DNA of 64,000 nucleotides from Mycobacterium celatum (GCF_002101595.1 NZ_LQOM01000025.1:62001-126000), one strand, 5' to 3'. Shown: positions 12,046 through 20,810, counted from the stretch's first letter. The notes: a model not told the origin generated them from the letters alone. Made by a program: numbers and translations.

Positions 12046-12057
12046 ACCAAAATGGTA
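12045..12057 (-). promoter_or_regulatory. mazEF promoter/operator palindrome
   Basis: Read on the - strand, TACCA-TTT-TGGTA is a perfect 5-bp inverted repeat ending on the first base of the mazE ATG. It contains the -10 hexamer TACCAT (12057-12052). A ribbon-helix-helix dimer bound here would cover the transcription start, as expected for autorepression. Confidence 0.6.
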
Positions 12058-12079
12058 CCAGGTTGGGATGCGACCGGGA

Positions 12080-13645
12080 CTACGCCAACCACGCCGCGGC
12101 GTTCGACGGCAGCCGGCCGTCTGCCACCGGCGCGCTGGCCAATAGCAATTCGCCGTCGGGCAGCCGCAGGGGCCGACTGCCGGCATTGAGCACGCACACC
12201 AGACCGCCGGGCCGCTTGAACATCAGCGCGCCGCGCGGTGCGGCCAGCCACTCGATCTCACCACCGGCGAATTCTGAGCGTTGCCTTCGTAATTCGAGCG
12301 CACGGCGGAAGAACGACAATGTCGAGCCGGCGTCGGCGAGCTGCTTCTCGACTGTCAGCGCCGTCCACTCAGACGGCATCGGCAGCCAGGTGTCAGCGGT
12401 CGTCGAAAATCCGAACGGGGGAGTCTCACCGGACCACGGCATCGGAACGCGGCACCCGTCGCGTCCCCGTTCGGTGTGTCCGGACCGCTCCCACGTCGGG
12501 TCCTGCAGAACCTCGTCGGGCAGCTCCACGTTGGGCAGCCCGAGCTCCTCGCCGTTGTAGATGAACACCGCCCCGGGCAACGCGAGCATCACCATCGCCA
12601 TCGCGCGGGCGCGGTCCAAGCCGACCGCCCCGCCGCCGTAACGGGTGACCTCCCGGTCGACGTCGTGGTTAGACAAAGTCCAAGTGGGCGTTGCATTTTC
12701 GATCGCGGCGGCCGCCAGCGAGTTCTCGATCGCGTCGCGGATCTCGGCGGCGCCGAAGCGCGCCTGCACCAGTCGAAAATTGAACCCGAGGTGCAACTCG
12801 TCGGGTCGCAGGTACTCCGCCCAGCGGGCGTTGTCGTAGACCCACACCTCGCCGATGGTCACCGCGCCCGGATAGTCGTCGACGACCCGGCGTATGTCGC
12901 GGTGAATCGCATGCACGCCAGCGTGGTTGAACCGCGGATCGTCGTCTTTGTTGCGCAGCATCCGGTTGTGCTCGACCGACTGCATATCAGGCAGGTCCGG
13001 CGGCTTGGCCATCCCGTGCGCGACGTCGATGCGAAACCCGTCCACACCGCGCTCCAGCCAGAACCGCAGCGTCTTCTCGAAGTCGTCGAAGACCTCCCGG
13101 TTGTCCCAGTTGAGGTCCGGCTGCTCGGCGTCGAACAGGTGCAGATACCACTGGCCCGGGTTGCCGTCGGGTTCGACGACGCGGGTCCAGGCCGGCCCGC
13201 CGAACACCGACTCCCAGTTGTTGGGCGGCTGTTCGCCGCCGGGTCCGCGGCCGTCGCGGAAGATGTAGCGCTCGCGCGCATCGGTGCCGGGGCCGGCGGC
13301 CAGCGCGGCGGCAAACCACGGGTGCTGCGAGCTGGTGTGGTTCGGCACCAGGTCCATCGTGATCTTGATGCCGCGGTCGTGCGTGGCGGCGATCAGCCGC
13401 TCCAGGGCGGCCAGCCCGCCGAACAACGGGTCGACGTCACGTGGATCGGCGACGTCGTAGCCGTGATCGGCCATCGGGGACACGGTGACCGGGTTGAGCC
13501 AGATCGCGTCGATGCCCAGCTGCACGAGGTAGTCCAGCCGGGCCGTCACCCCGTCCAGGTCGCCGACGCCGTCACCGTTGCTGTCGGCGAAGGAGCGGGG
13601 ATAGACCTGGTAGAAGACTCCATTACGCCACCAGGGAGCCCCCAT
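12080..13645 (-). CDS. aglA: Alpha-glucosidase, GH13 family (AglA)
   Basis: A 521-residue soluble GH13 hydrolase with the (beta/alpha)8 barrel. It begins [29 protein letters not shown]. The conserved regions are present: TMDLVPNHTS, GFRIDVAHGMAK (Asp nucleophile), TIGEVWVYD (Glu acid/base) and TLSNHDVDRE (third Asp). It should release glucose from alpha-glucosides such as maltose or isomaltose. The ATG overlaps the glbO stop by one base (TGATG), so aglA is translated from a glbO-aglA message, as in Rv2470-Rv2471. The family usually has about 540 residues, so the length is normal. Confidence 0.91.
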   Translation of the reverse strand: MGAPWWRNGVFYQVYPRSFADSNGDGVGDLDGVTARLDYLVQLGIDAIWLNPVTVSPMADHGYDVADPRDVDPLFGGLAALERLIAATHDRGIKITMDLVPNHTSSQHPWFAAALAAGPGTDARERYIFRDGRGPGGEQPPNNWESVFGGPAWTRVVEPDGNPGQWYLHLFDAEQPDLNWDNREVFDDFEKTLRFWLERGVDGFRIDVAHGMAKPPDLPDMQSVEHNRMLRNKDDDPRFNHAGVHAIHRDIRRVVDDYPGAVTIGEVWVYDNARWAEYLRPDELHLGFNFRLVQARFGAAEIRDAIENSLAAAAIENATPTWTLSNHDVDREVTRYGGGAVGLDRARAMAMVMLALPGAVFIYNGEELGLPNVELPDEVLQDPTWERSGHTERGRDGCRVPMPWSGETPPFGFSTTADTWLPMPSEWTALTVEKQLADAGSTLSFFRRALELRRQRSEFAGGEIEWLAAPRGALMFKRPGGLVCVLNAGSRPLRLPDGELLLASAPVADGRLPSNAAAWLA

Positions 13646-14043
13646 CAGAACGGCGAGTTGACCAGCGAGTGGGCCGCCATTTCCAGGTAGTCGAGCAGCT
13701 CCTTGCGATGCGCGTCGTCGAGGGTCTGCGCGTCGATCGACGCGATGGCCGTGTGCATGCACCGCAACCAGGCGTCGCGTTCGATCGGCGAGATGCGGAA
13801 CGGCACGTGACGCATCCGCAGCCGGGGGTGGCCGCGTCGTTCCGAATAGGTCCGCGGGCCGCCCCAGTACTGCTCGAGGAACATCCGCAACCGCTCCTCG
13901 GCGCCGGACAGGTCCTCTTCGGGGTAGATCGGGCGCAGGATCTCGTCCTCGGCGACCAGCTCGTAGAAGCGCGACACGATCGCATGGAAGGTGTCGGCGC
14001 CGCCGATGGCGTCGTAAAGCGACTGCTGTTGTACCGGTTCCAT
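13645..14043 (-). CDS. glbO: Truncated haemoglobin O (group II)
   Basis: A 132-residue globin nearly identical in its core to M. tuberculosis GlbO. The visible haem-pocket residues are Tyr27 (B10), Tyr40 (CD1), the proximal His79 (RMRHVPF) and Trp92 (G8, DAWLRCM). The protein binds O2 with high affinity; roles in O2 delivery to the membrane or in detoxifying NO and peroxide have been proposed. The N-terminus ([15 protein letters not shown]) is four residues longer than the M. tuberculosis form. Translational overlap with aglA suggests joint expression. Confidence 0.94.
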   Translation of the reverse strand: MEPVQQQSLYDAIGGADTFHAIVSRFYELVAEDEILRPIYPEEDLSGAEERLRMFLEQYWGGPRTYSERRGHPRLRMRHVPFRISPIERDAWLRCMHTAIASIDAQTLDDAHRKELLDYLEMAAHSLVNSPF

Positions 14044-14177
14044 CGCTTCCCATTGTGGGGCATCGCACCGGGTGCTCGCCGACCCGCACCGGTTGTTCAC
14101 CGGAATGACCAGCCAACACCGCCCAATTTGGTATGCGATCCACGCCGAATCATGGTGGACTGTTCGGCGGAGGACGT

Positions 14178-14813
14178 ATGGCGCAGCATAAGAGACGCCG
14201 CGGTCACCGCAGTCCGGGTGCCGCGGCCAGCCCGGCCGGTGCATGCCTGCACAGCGTCGACAGTCGTCCCTCCGCCCAGCACGACACGGGTTCCATCTGG
14301 AATCGCCGGCGGGTGCTGCTGCTGAACTCCACCTACGAGCCCCTCACCGCGCTGCCGATGCGACGGGCGATCATCATGCTGATCTGCGGCAAGGCCGACG
14401 TGGTGCACGACGATCCGGCCGGGCCGGTCATCCACTCGGCGACCAGGTCGATCGCGGTGCCGTCGGTGATCCGGCTGCGCACCTATGTGCGGGTGCCATA
14501 TCGGGCGCGGGTCCCGATGACCCGCGCCGCGTTGATGCACCGCGACCGGTTCTGCTGCGCGTACTGCGGCGCCAAGGCCGACACCGTCGACCATGTGGTG
14601 CCCCGCAGCCGCGGTGGGGATCACTCCTGGGAGAACTGCGTGGCGTGCTGCTCGACGTGCAATCACCGCAAGGGCGACCGGCTGCTGACCGAGCTGGGCT
14701 GGTCGCTGCGGCTGGCGCCGACGTCGCCGAAGGGACAGCACTGGCGGCTGTTGTCGACGGTCAAGGAGCTCGACCCGGCGTGGGCGCGGTATCTGGGTGA
14801 GGGAGCCGCCTAG
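14178..14813 (+). CDS. HNH endonuclease-domain protein
   Basis: A 211-residue protein. The C-terminal half carries an HNH fold with two zinc-binding CxxC pairs: [21 protein letters not shown] followed by [16 protein letters not shown]. The DH and N residues are the catalytic set. The N-terminal half ([31 protein letters not shown]) is typical of the RRXRR/HNH proteins of actinobacteria. It should be a DNA nuclease, but its biological target is unknown. The ATG at 14178 follows GGAGGA at good spacing. It is divergent from glbO. The homologue in M. tuberculosis is Rv2469c. Confidence 0.88.
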   Translation: MAQHKRRRGHRSPGAAASPAGACLHSVDSRPSAQHDTGSIWNRRRVLLLNSTYEPLTALPMRRAIIMLICGKADVVHDDPAGPVIHSATRSIAVPSVIRLRTYVRVPYRARVPMTRAALMHRDRFCCAYCGAKADTVDHVVPRSRGGDHSWENCVACCSTCNHRKGDRLLTELGWSLRLAPTSPKGQHWRLLSTVKELDPAWARYLGEGAA

Positions 14814-14829
14814 CGCGCTCGCGATGGGT

Positions 14830-14835
14830 TACGGT
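14830..14835 (+). promoter_or_regulatory. Predicted -10 element (TACGGT), leaderless start of ctaJ
   Basis: TANNNT hexamer ending 7 bases before the GTG at 14843, inside the 29-base gap after the HNH gene. Confidence 0.5.
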
Positions 14836-14842
14836 TTGCGTC

Positions 14843-15079
14843 GTGAGCATGATGGAGATCCACCTCTACTTCGTGGGAATCCCGCTGCTGCTGGTTCTCG
14901 TGCTGGTGGCACTGATCTGGTCGCATAAGGGTGCCCACCCGCCGACCTACAAGATGTCCGAGCCGTGGACGCATCCGCCCATCCTGTGGGCCGCGACCGA
15001 CGAGAAGATCGGCGGCGGGCATCACGGGCACGACACGTCGGAGTTCAGCGTGGGAGGTGGCGCCAGTGGCAAGTGGTGA
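14843..15079 (+). CDS. ctaJ: Small membrane protein, probable aa3 oxidase subunit CtaJ
   Basis: A 78-residue protein with one membrane helix (residues 8-25, [19 protein letters not shown]) and a soluble tail rich in His, Gly and Pro ([38 protein letters not shown]). It matches the small actinobacterial cytochrome aa3-associated protein named CtaJ, found in the mycobacterial bc1-aa3 supercomplex; I base this on memory of that sequence, so the name is moderately certain. The GTG start is supported by a TACGGT hexamer 7 bases upstream. It overlaps the next gene by 14 bases. Confidence 0.7.
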   Translation: MSMMEIHLYFVGIPLLLVLVLVALIWSHKGAHPPTYKMSEPWTHPPILWAATDEKIGGGHHGHDTSEFSVGGGASGKW

Positions 15080-15533
15080 AGTCGCAACTATTGCTCCCCC
15101 CGAACTGCCCAACGGCTGGGTGGTCACCGCCAGCGGGCGTGTCTCCGGTGTCACCGAGCCCGGCGATGTGTCGGTGCACTACCCGTTCCCGATCAAGGAT
15201 CTGGTCGCCCTCGACGACGCACTGACCTACGGGTCGCGGGCGGCGGGGGCGCGCTTCGCCGTCTACATCGGTGACCTGGGCGACGACACCGCCGCGCGGG
15301 CCCGCGAACTTCTGGCCAAGGTGCCGACGCCGGACAACGCGGTGCTGATCGCGGTATCGCCCGACCAGCATGCGATCGAGGTGGTGTACGGCTCCCAGGT
15401 CAGGCGCCGGGGCGCCGAATCGTCCGCGCCGCAGGGGGTCGCCGCCGCCGCGGCAGCGTTTGCCGACGGCCACCTCATCGACGGGCTGGTCAGCGCGGTC
15501 CGGGAAATCAGCTCGGGCATCTCGCCGGCCTAG
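15066..15533 (+). CDS. DUF5130 protein (Rv2468c-like), possible TPM-domain relative
   Basis: A 155-residue soluble protein. The body ([23 protein letters not shown], then [23 protein letters not shown]) resembles the TPM_phosphatase-like fold of DUF5130 proteins, whose function is unknown. The GTG at 15066 follows GGAGGT by 8 bases, inside the end of ctaJ, so the two are co-translated. The linkage suggests a role connected with the respiratory supercomplex, but that is inference only. Confidence 0.72.
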   Translation: MASGEVATIAPPELPNGWVVTASGRVSGVTEPGDVSVHYPFPIKDLVALDDALTYGSRAAGARFAVYIGDLGDDTAARARELLAKVPTPDNAVLIAVSPDQHAIEVVYGSQVRRRGAESSAPQGVAAAAAAFADGHLIDGLVSAVREISSGISPA

Positions 15534-15542
15534 CCCCCATCG

Positions 15543-15606
15543 GCGCGAGCGTGCGTGTCCCCGGTCGAAACGCCGATGGCAAACCGTGTTTTACGCACGC
15601 TCGCGC
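15543..15606. repeat. Dispersed inverted repeat, family A, copy 1
   Basis: Perfect 14-bp arms (GCGCGAGCGTGCGT at 15543-15556; its complement at 15593-15606) with a 36-base loop. It lies between the convergent ends of the DUF5130 gene and pepN, with one arm covering the last codons of pepN. It could fold into a hairpin and act as a bidirectional terminator. Confidence 0.75.
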
Positions 15607-18167
15607 TGATCAGAGGCGTCGAACTGCCGCGCCCGCAACGCCCGCTTGACGCCGTCCTGCCCCTCGAGCACCAGTCGACGCAATGCCGGCGGTACCTCCG
15701 AATCGGCGAGGAACTGGTCGGCGGCGGCAATGCCCTCGTCGCTGATATCCCAGGAGGGGTAAAGCCCGATGACCACCGTCTGCGCCACCTCGCTGGAGCG
15801 GCGTTCCCACACACCGGGTATCGCCTCGAAATACTTTGCGGTGAACGGCTTCAGCAGTCCGGCCTGTCCGGGCGAGACGATCCCGGCGATGATCGACCGG
15901 CCGGTGACGTTGGGCAACGTGTCGTCCTCCACCACCGTCGTCCACGCCTGTTCCTTGACTGGCGCCTGCGGCCGCGCCGCCGAGGCTTGCGCGGCCTGCC
16001 GCTTTCCCGTGGCGGTGGGATCGCGTTGGACTTCGGCATCGATCACGTCGGTGTCGATCACCCCGGACCGGGCCAGCGCGGTGACGATGCGCCAACGCAG
16101 ATCGGTGTCCACGACCAGGCCGGCCAGGCCAAGGTCGGCGGGATCGCCGTAGAGCAACGCCGACAACACCGCCGTGTGCCGCTCCGAGAGCACCGACGAG
16201 CACAGCGCATTGACGAACGCCAGCTGATGATCCGACCCGGCTTCCGCACCGCGGGCCAACTCCAGCAACCGATCACAGAACGCCGGCCAACCCTGCGACG
16301 CAGCCCAGTCCGGCTCTGCGTACGAACCCAATGCGGTCTGCGCCTGCAGTAAAAGCCGCTGTGCGACACCGACTTCGGTTTCGGCGACGACACCGCGCGA
16401 CACGAGCGCCACGAAGTCGCGCGCCTTGAGCTCGGCGTCGCGGGTCATCTCCCACGCTGCCGACCACACCAGCGTGCGCGGTAGCGGCTCGGCGATGTCG
16501 GCAATCCGTTCCAAAGCGGTGGCCAACGATTCCGGGTCGAGTCGCAGTGAGCAATAGGTCAGGTCATCGTCGTTGACCAATACCAACTGTCCACGTGAAA
16601 CACCGACCAGCGCAGGCACTTCCGTGCTCGGTCCGGTCACGTCGAGTTCTTCGCGATGCACTCGCACCAACCGGCCGTCGCCGCCGTCGTCGTAAATGCC
16701 CACCGCCAGCCGATGTACCCGGGTCTCACCGGCACCCGGCCGGGCGCCGCCTTGCGCGACCGCGAACCGGGTGAAGCGGCCGTCGGCGTCGACGTCGAAA
16801 TCGGCGCGCAACGTATTTAGCCCGGTGGTCTTGAGCCACTGCCGTCCCCAGTCGGACAGATCACGGCCCGAGGCCTGTTCCAGCGCGGCCAGCAGGTCGT
16901 CGAACGTGGCGTTGTCGAAGGCGTGCGCGCGGAAGTAGTCGCGCAGCCCGGCCAGGAATTGCTCCAGCCCGACGTACGCGACGAGCTGCTTGAGCACCGA
17001 AGCGCCCTTGGCGTAGGTGATGCCGTCGAAGTTCACCTCGACCGCGGCAAGGTCGGGAATGTCGGCGGCCACGGGATGCGTCGACGGCAACTGGTCCTGT
17101 CGGTAGGCCCATGACTTCTCGGCATTGGCGAACGTGGTCCACGCCTGGGTGTACTCGGTTGCCTCGCTTTGGCACAGCACCGATGCGAAGGTGGCGAACG
17201 ACTCGTTGAGCCACAAGTCGTCCCACCATCGCATGGTGACCAGATCGCCGAACCACATGTGCGCCATCTCATGCAGCACCGTTTCGGCGCGACGCTCGTA
17301 GCCGGCCCGGGTGACTTTGCTGCGGAAGACGAGGTCCTCCACAAAGGTGACCGCCCCGACGTTTTCCATTGCGCCGGCGTTGAACTCCGGGACGAACAGC
17401 TGGTCGTATTTGCCGAACGCGTACGGCACGCCAAAGTGCTTGTGGTAGAAGCCGAATCCCTGTTTGGTTTCGGTGAAGAGCCGATCAGGGTCCAGGTACT
17501 GCGCCAGCGACGCCCGACAGAATAGGCCCAGCGGGATCTCGCCGTGCTCGTCGGCGTAGGTGTCGTCCCAACGGGTGTACGGTCCTGCGACCAGCGCCAC
17601 CAGGTAGGTGCTCATCCGCTGTGTGGTGGCAAAGGTGTGCACGCCGCCCTCGCTACTGACAGAGGCCCCGTTGGAGATCACCTGCCAGTGCTCGGGCGCG
17701 GTCACCGTGATGTCAAATGTCGCCTTGAGGTCGGGCTGGTCGAAACAGGCGAACATCCGCTTGGCGTCGGCGGTTTCGAACTGCGAGTACAGATAGACCT
17801 CGTCGTCGACGGGGTCGACGAAGCGGTGCAGGCCCTCACCGGTGTTGGTGTAGCGGCAGTCGGCGTCGACGACCACGACATTGTGCTCGGCCAGGCCGGT
17901 CAGCGCGATACCGGTCGACTCGTCATACGCGGACACGTCGAGGTCGCGCCCGTTGAGGGTGGCGTTGTGAATCTTCTCGGCGGCGATGTCGATGAAGGTG
18001 TCCGCTCCGGCCAGCGCGACGAACTCGACGGTGGTCGTCGAGCGGAACGTGCGATCGCCGGGCGCGCCGTTGCCGTCGGTGAGATCCAGGTTGATCCGGT
18101 AGCCGCCGACGGTGATCAGGGACGCGCGTTCGACTGCTTGGTCACGGGTGAGATTGGGAAGAGCCAC
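15591..18167 (-). CDS. pepN: Aminopeptidase N (M1 family)
   Basis: An 858-residue cytosolic zinc metallopeptidase that removes N-terminal amino acids from peptides. The M1 signatures are present: exopeptidase motif GAMENVGAVTFVEDLV and the zinc site HEMAH (His299, Glu300, His303) with the third ligand Glu322 in WLNESFA. The C-terminal ERAP1-like helical domain follows. It should act downstream of the Clp protease in peptide turnover. The GTG start at 18167 is supported by a TAGGTT hexamer 6 bases upstream. The homologue is Rv2467. Immediately upstream lies a tandem 54-bp repeat. Confidence 0.94.
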   Translation of the reverse strand: MALPNLTRDQAVERASLITVGGYRINLDLTDGNGAPGDRTFRSTTTVEFVALAGADTFIDIAAEKIHNATLNGRDLDVSAYDESTGIALTGLAEHNVVVVDADCRYTNTGEGLHRFVDPVDDEVYLYSQFETADAKRMFACFDQPDLKATFDITVTAPEHWQVISNGASVSSEGGVHTFATTQRMSTYLVALVAGPYTRWDDTYADEHGEIPLGLFCRASLAQYLDPDRLFTETKQGFGFYHKHFGVPYAFGKYDQLFVPEFNAGAMENVGAVTFVEDLVFRSKVTRAGYERRAETVLHEMAHMWFGDLVTMRWWDDLWLNESFATFASVLCQSEATEYTQAWTTFANAEKSWAYRQDQLPSTHPVAADIPDLAAVEVNFDGITYAKGASVLKQLVAYVGLEQFLAGLRDYFRAHAFDNATFDDLLAALEQASGRDLSDWGRQWLKTTGLNTLRADFDVDADGRFTRFAVAQGGARPGAGETRVHRLAVGIYDDGGDGRLVRVHREELDVTGPSTEVPALVGVSRGQLVLVNDDDLTYCSLRLDPESLATALERIADIAEPLPRTLVWSAAWEMTRDAELKARDFVALVSRGVVAETEVGVAQRLLLQAQTALGSYAEPDWAASQGWPAFCDRLLELARGAEAGSDHQLAFVNALCSSVLSERHTAVLSALLYGDPADLGLAGLVVDTDLRWRIVTALARSGVIDTDVIDAEVQRDPTATGKRQAAQASAARPQAPVKEQAWTTVVEDDTLPNVTGRSIIAGIVSPGQAGLLKPFTAKYFEAIPGVWERRSSEVAQTVVIGLYPSWDISDEGIAAADQFLADSEVPPALRRLVLEGQDGVKRALRARQFDASDQRERA

Positions 18168-18173
18168 GGGTCC

Positions 18174-18179
18174 AACCTA
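18174..18179 (-). promoter_or_regulatory. Predicted -10 element (TAGGTT), leaderless start of pepN
   Basis: TANNNT on the - strand ending 6 bases before the GTG at 18167. The tandem repeat beginning at 18180 touches it, so the -35 region would lie inside the repeat. Confidence 0.5.
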
Positions 18180-18287
18180 GGCGGCGATCGCAAGCGCGGT
18201 GGCGCTGGGCGCAGCGGGTCGCCGCGATAGCCCGGCGGCGATCGCAAGCGCGGTGGCGCTGGGCGCAGCGGGTCGCCGCGATAGCCC
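18180..18287. repeat. Tandem repeat, two identical 54-bp units
   Basis: Units 18180-18233 and 18234-18287 are identical base for base. The period is 18 codons and the frame is open on the + strand into the following gene. It is a minisatellite-type locus in the pepN/DsbA-like intergenic region. Copy number may vary between strains. Confidence 0.92.
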
Positions 18288-18360
18288 GGAGCCGGGAACA
18301 GGCCTGCCGCGGCTACGGTTGTGCTGGACGGTTAGCCGCACCGCCGACGAGAGGATCCCC

Positions 18361-18972
18361 ATGCCCAAGAAGTCAGTCGCCGATTTCTGGTTCGATCCGC
18401 TGTGCCCGTGGGCATGGATCACGTCGCGCTGGATCCTGGAGGTCGAAAAGGTCCGCGACATCGACGTGAACTTCCACGTCATGAGCCTGGCGGTGCTCAA
18501 CGAGAACCGCGACGACCTGCCCGAGAAGTACCGGGAGAACATGAAGAAGGCGTGGGGGCCGGTCCGGGTCGCAATCGCCGCCGAGCAGGCCCACGGCGCC
18601 AAGGTCCTCGCGCCGCTGTACACGGCGATGGGCACCCGCATTCACAACGAAGACAACAAGGACCTCGACGACGTCATCAAGCAGTCGCTGGCCGAGGTCG
18701 GACTGCCGGCCGAGCTGGCCGACGCCGCCGAGAGCGACGCCTACGACGAGGCGCTGCGCAAGAGCCACCATGCCGGGATGGACGCCGTCGGCGAGGACGT
18801 CGGCACGCCGACCATCCACGTCAACGGCGTGGCCTTCTTTGGCCCTGTGCTGTCGAAGATCCCGCGCGGCGAGGAGGCCGGCAAGCTGTGGGACGCCTCG
18901 GTGACATTTGCCTCCTACCCGCACTTCTGGGAGTTGAAGCGGACCCGCACCGAACGGCCGCAATTCGACTAG
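18361..18972 (+). CDS. DsbA-family mycothiol-dependent oxidoreductase (Rv2466c-like) with CPWA active site
   Basis: A 203-residue thioredoxin-fold protein with a helical insert, very close to M. tuberculosis Rv2466c, a mycothiol-dependent reductase that also activates a nitro prodrug class. It begins [24 protein letters not shown]. The active site here is Cys15-Pro-Trp-Ala18; as I recall, the M. tuberculosis protein has CPWC, so the resolving cysteine is replaced by alanine. The cis-Pro region [21 protein letters not shown] is intact. A monothiol mechanism through mycothiol would still be possible. The ATG follows GAGAGG. An open frame continues upstream through the tandem repeat, but no ribosome site supports a longer form. 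Confidence 0.9.
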   Translation: MPKKSVADFWFDPLCPWAWITSRWILEVEKVRDIDVNFHVMSLAVLNENRDDLPEKYRENMKKAWGPVRVAIAAEQAHGAKVLAPLYTAMGTRIHNEDNKDLDDVIKQSLAEVGLPAELADAAESDAYDEALRKSHHAGMDAVGEDVGTPTIHVNGVAFFGPVLSKIPRGEEAGKLWDASVTFASYPHFWELKRTRTERPQFD

Positions 18973-19035
18973 CGCGAGCTGGCGCAATCCCGGGAATGTG
19001 CGCGGTGTGTCGGCCGGGGACGCGCACGCTCGCGC
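18972..19035. repeat. Dispersed inverted repeat, family A, copy 2
   Basis: Arms GCGCGAGC (18972-18979) and GCTCGCGC (19028-19035), with an internal CCCGGGAAT-type core shared with the copy near 52750. It follows the stop codon of the DsbA-like gene, before rpiB. Confidence 0.6.
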
Positions 19036-19063
19036 CAAGGAAAGGCAGTGAAAGAATGTCGGG

Positions 19064-19543
19064 ATGCGCGTCTACCTCGGTTCCGACCATGCCGGCTATG
19101 AGCTCAAGCAGCAGATCTTCGAACACTTGCAGAAGGAAGGCCACGAGCCGATCGACTGCGGCGCGTTCAGCTACGACGCCGAGGACGACTATCCGGCATT
19201 CTGCATCGCCGCCGCGTCGCGCACGGTGGCCGATCCCGGCAGCCTGGGCATCGTGCTCGGCGGATCGGGCAACGGCGAGCAGATCGCGGCCAACAAGGTA
19301 CCCGGGGCCCGCTGCGCGCTGGCCTGGAGCGTGGAGACCGCGACGTTGGCACGCGAACACAACAACGCGCAGTTGATCGGTATCGGCGGGCGGATGCACA
19401 CCGTCCCCGAGGCGCTGGCCATCGTCGACGCGTTCGTCAGCACACCGTGGTCGGGAGCCGAACGCCACCAACGGCGTATCGACATCCTCGCCGAGTACGA
19501 ACGCACCCATCAGGCGCCGCCGGTGCCCGGCGCCGACGGCTGA
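19064..19543 (+). CDS. rpiB: Ribose-5-phosphate isomerase B
   Basis: A 159-residue enzyme of the LacAB/RpiB family that interconverts ribose-5-phosphate and ribulose-5-phosphate in the pentose phosphate pathway. Motifs: MRVYLGSDHAGYELK at the N-terminus, the anion hole GGSGNGEQIAANK, and REHNNAQLIGIGGR. In the mycobacterial form a glutamate (Glu72 here) replaces the catalytic cysteine of other RpiB enzymes. The gene is 2 bases from the start of nei, so both are in one operon. Confidence 0.95.
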   Translation: MRVYLGSDHAGYELKQQIFEHLQKEGHEPIDCGAFSYDAEDDYPAFCIAAASRTVADPGSLGIVLGGSGNGEQIAANKVPGARCALAWSVETATLAREHNNAQLIGIGGRMHTVPEALAIVDAFVSTPWSGAERHQRRIDILAEYERTHQAPPVPGADG

Positions 19544-19545
19544 CC

Positions 19546-20340
19546 GTGCCCGAAGGTCACACCCTGCACCGGCTGGCGCGGCTGCATCAGCGGCGGTTCG
19601 CCGGCGCACCGGTTGCAGTGTCAAGCCCTCAGGGCCGGTTCGCGGCAGCGGCGGCCGCAGTCGACGGCCGAGTGCTGCGACGCACCAGTGTGTGGGGCAA
19701 GCACCTGTTCCACCACTACGCGGACGGCCCGATAGTGCATGTGCACCTTGGCCTTTACGGAACCTTCACCGAACATGCCACTCCGATGCCCGCCCCCGCA
19801 GGTCAGGTGCGGATGCGGATGGTCGGCGCCGAATACGGCACCGACCTGCGAGGGCCGACGGTGTGCGAGCTGCTCGACGACGCCCAAGTGGCCGACGTGG
19901 TAGCCCGGCTCGGCCCCGACCCGTTGCGCCGCGACGCAGATCCACAGTGGGCGTGGGCGCGGATCACCAAGTCCCGCAGGCCAATCGGCGCACTGCTGAT
20001 GGACCAGACGGTGATCGCCGGTGTGGGCAACGTCTATCGCAGCGAGTTGCTGTTCCGCCACGCCATCGACCCTTATCGGCTCGGCCGGGCGATCACCGAA
20101 GCCGAATTCACGGCGGCGTGGACAGATTTGGTCGCGCTCATGAAAGTGGGCCTGCGCCGCGGCAAGATCATCGTGGTGCGCCCCGAACACGACCACGGCG
20201 CCCCGTCATATCTGCCCGACCGCCCGCGCACGTACGTGTACCGGCGCGCCGGCGACCCGTGCCGGGTGTGTGGGACGACGGTGCGTACCGCGGAACTGGA
20301 AGGCAGGAATGTCTTCTGGTGCCCCGAATGTCAGCGTTAG
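19546..20340 (+). CDS. nei2: Fpg/Nei-family DNA glycosylase (endonuclease VIII type)
   Basis: A 264-residue base-excision repair enzyme. After the initiator it reads PEGHTLHRLARLHQ; Pro2 is the nucleophile and Glu3 the catalytic acid. VWGKHLFHHY carries the conserved lysine. The helix-two-turn-helix includes GVGNVYRSELLFRHAIDP. The C-terminal zinc finger is complete (CRVCGTTVRTAELEGRNVFWCPECQ). It should remove oxidised pyrimidines and nick at abasic sites. The GTG at 19546 directly follows the rpiB stop. It is the equivalent of Rv2464c. Confidence 0.92.
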   Translation: MPEGHTLHRLARLHQRRFAGAPVAVSSPQGRFAAAAAAVDGRVLRRTSVWGKHLFHHYADGPIVHVHLGLYGTFTEHATPMPAPAGQVRMRMVGAEYGTDLRGPTVCELLDDAQVADVVARLGPDPLRRDADPQWAWARITKSRRPIGALLMDQTVIAGVGNVYRSELLFRHAIDPYRLGRAITEAEFTAAWTDLVALMKVGLRRGKIIVVRPEHDHGAPSYLPDRPRTYVYRRAGDPCRVCGTTVRTAELEGRNVFWCPECQR

Positions 20341-20436
20341 CAGACTCCGTCGCGTTGATCAAGCCTGGCGCGCGACGCATTCCACTCAAAACGTACTCAC
20401 ATCTGGCACATAGGTTCGTTTGATACGAAGGACTGC

Positions 20437-20793
20437 GTGAAACGAATCGCACACCTCACTGCAGCAACAGCCGTCGTCGCCGTCGGTCTGGGGTTGGCTG
20501 GTATCGGCGCCGCATCTGCCGCCCATGCCCAGCCTGGCCCCTTCCCGCAATGGTGCCCGGGTGACTTCTGGGATCCCGGCTGGGGGCCTAACTGGGACTG
20601 GAACGGCTGCCACGAAAACTGGCGCGGGCCCGGACCCAACCCGCATCCCGACCCGCACTGGGGACCTGGTTGGGGACCTGGCGGACCGCCCCCGCCTGGC
20701 GGACCTGGTTGGCACCCCGGGCCCGGTGGACCCGACGACCACCCAGGCGGGCCCGGTGGCCCGAGGGATCACCCCGGCGGACCCCGGCACTAA
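20437..20793 (+). CDS. Small secreted Pro/Gly/Trp-rich protein
   Basis: A 118-residue precursor with a clear Sec signal peptide (MKRIAHLTAATAVVAVGLGLAGIG, cleavage likely after AASAAHA near residue 31). The mature part has two cysteines (WCPGDFW, WNGCHENW) followed by a tail of Gly, Pro, His and Trp (GPGPNPHPDPHWGPGWGPGG...). It resembles the small extracellular proteins found in multiple copies in mycobacteria, of unknown function. GTG start, preceded by GAAGGA. A strong terminator follows. A broken paralogue lies 114 bases downstream. Confidence 0.78.
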   Translation: MKRIAHLTAATAVVAVGLGLAGIGAASAAHAQPGPFPQWCPGDFWDPGWGPNWDWNGCHENWRGPGPNPHPDPHWGPGWGPGGPPPPGGPGWHPGPGGPDDHPGGPGGPRDHPGGPRH

Positions 20794-20810
20794 CGCACCT
20801 GACCACCGCA

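Noticed and set aside
18199..18360. N-terminal extension of the mycothiol reductase through the tandem repeat
   Set aside because: The frame is open, but there is no ribosome site at 18199, while GAGAGG precedes 18361 and the family begins there.
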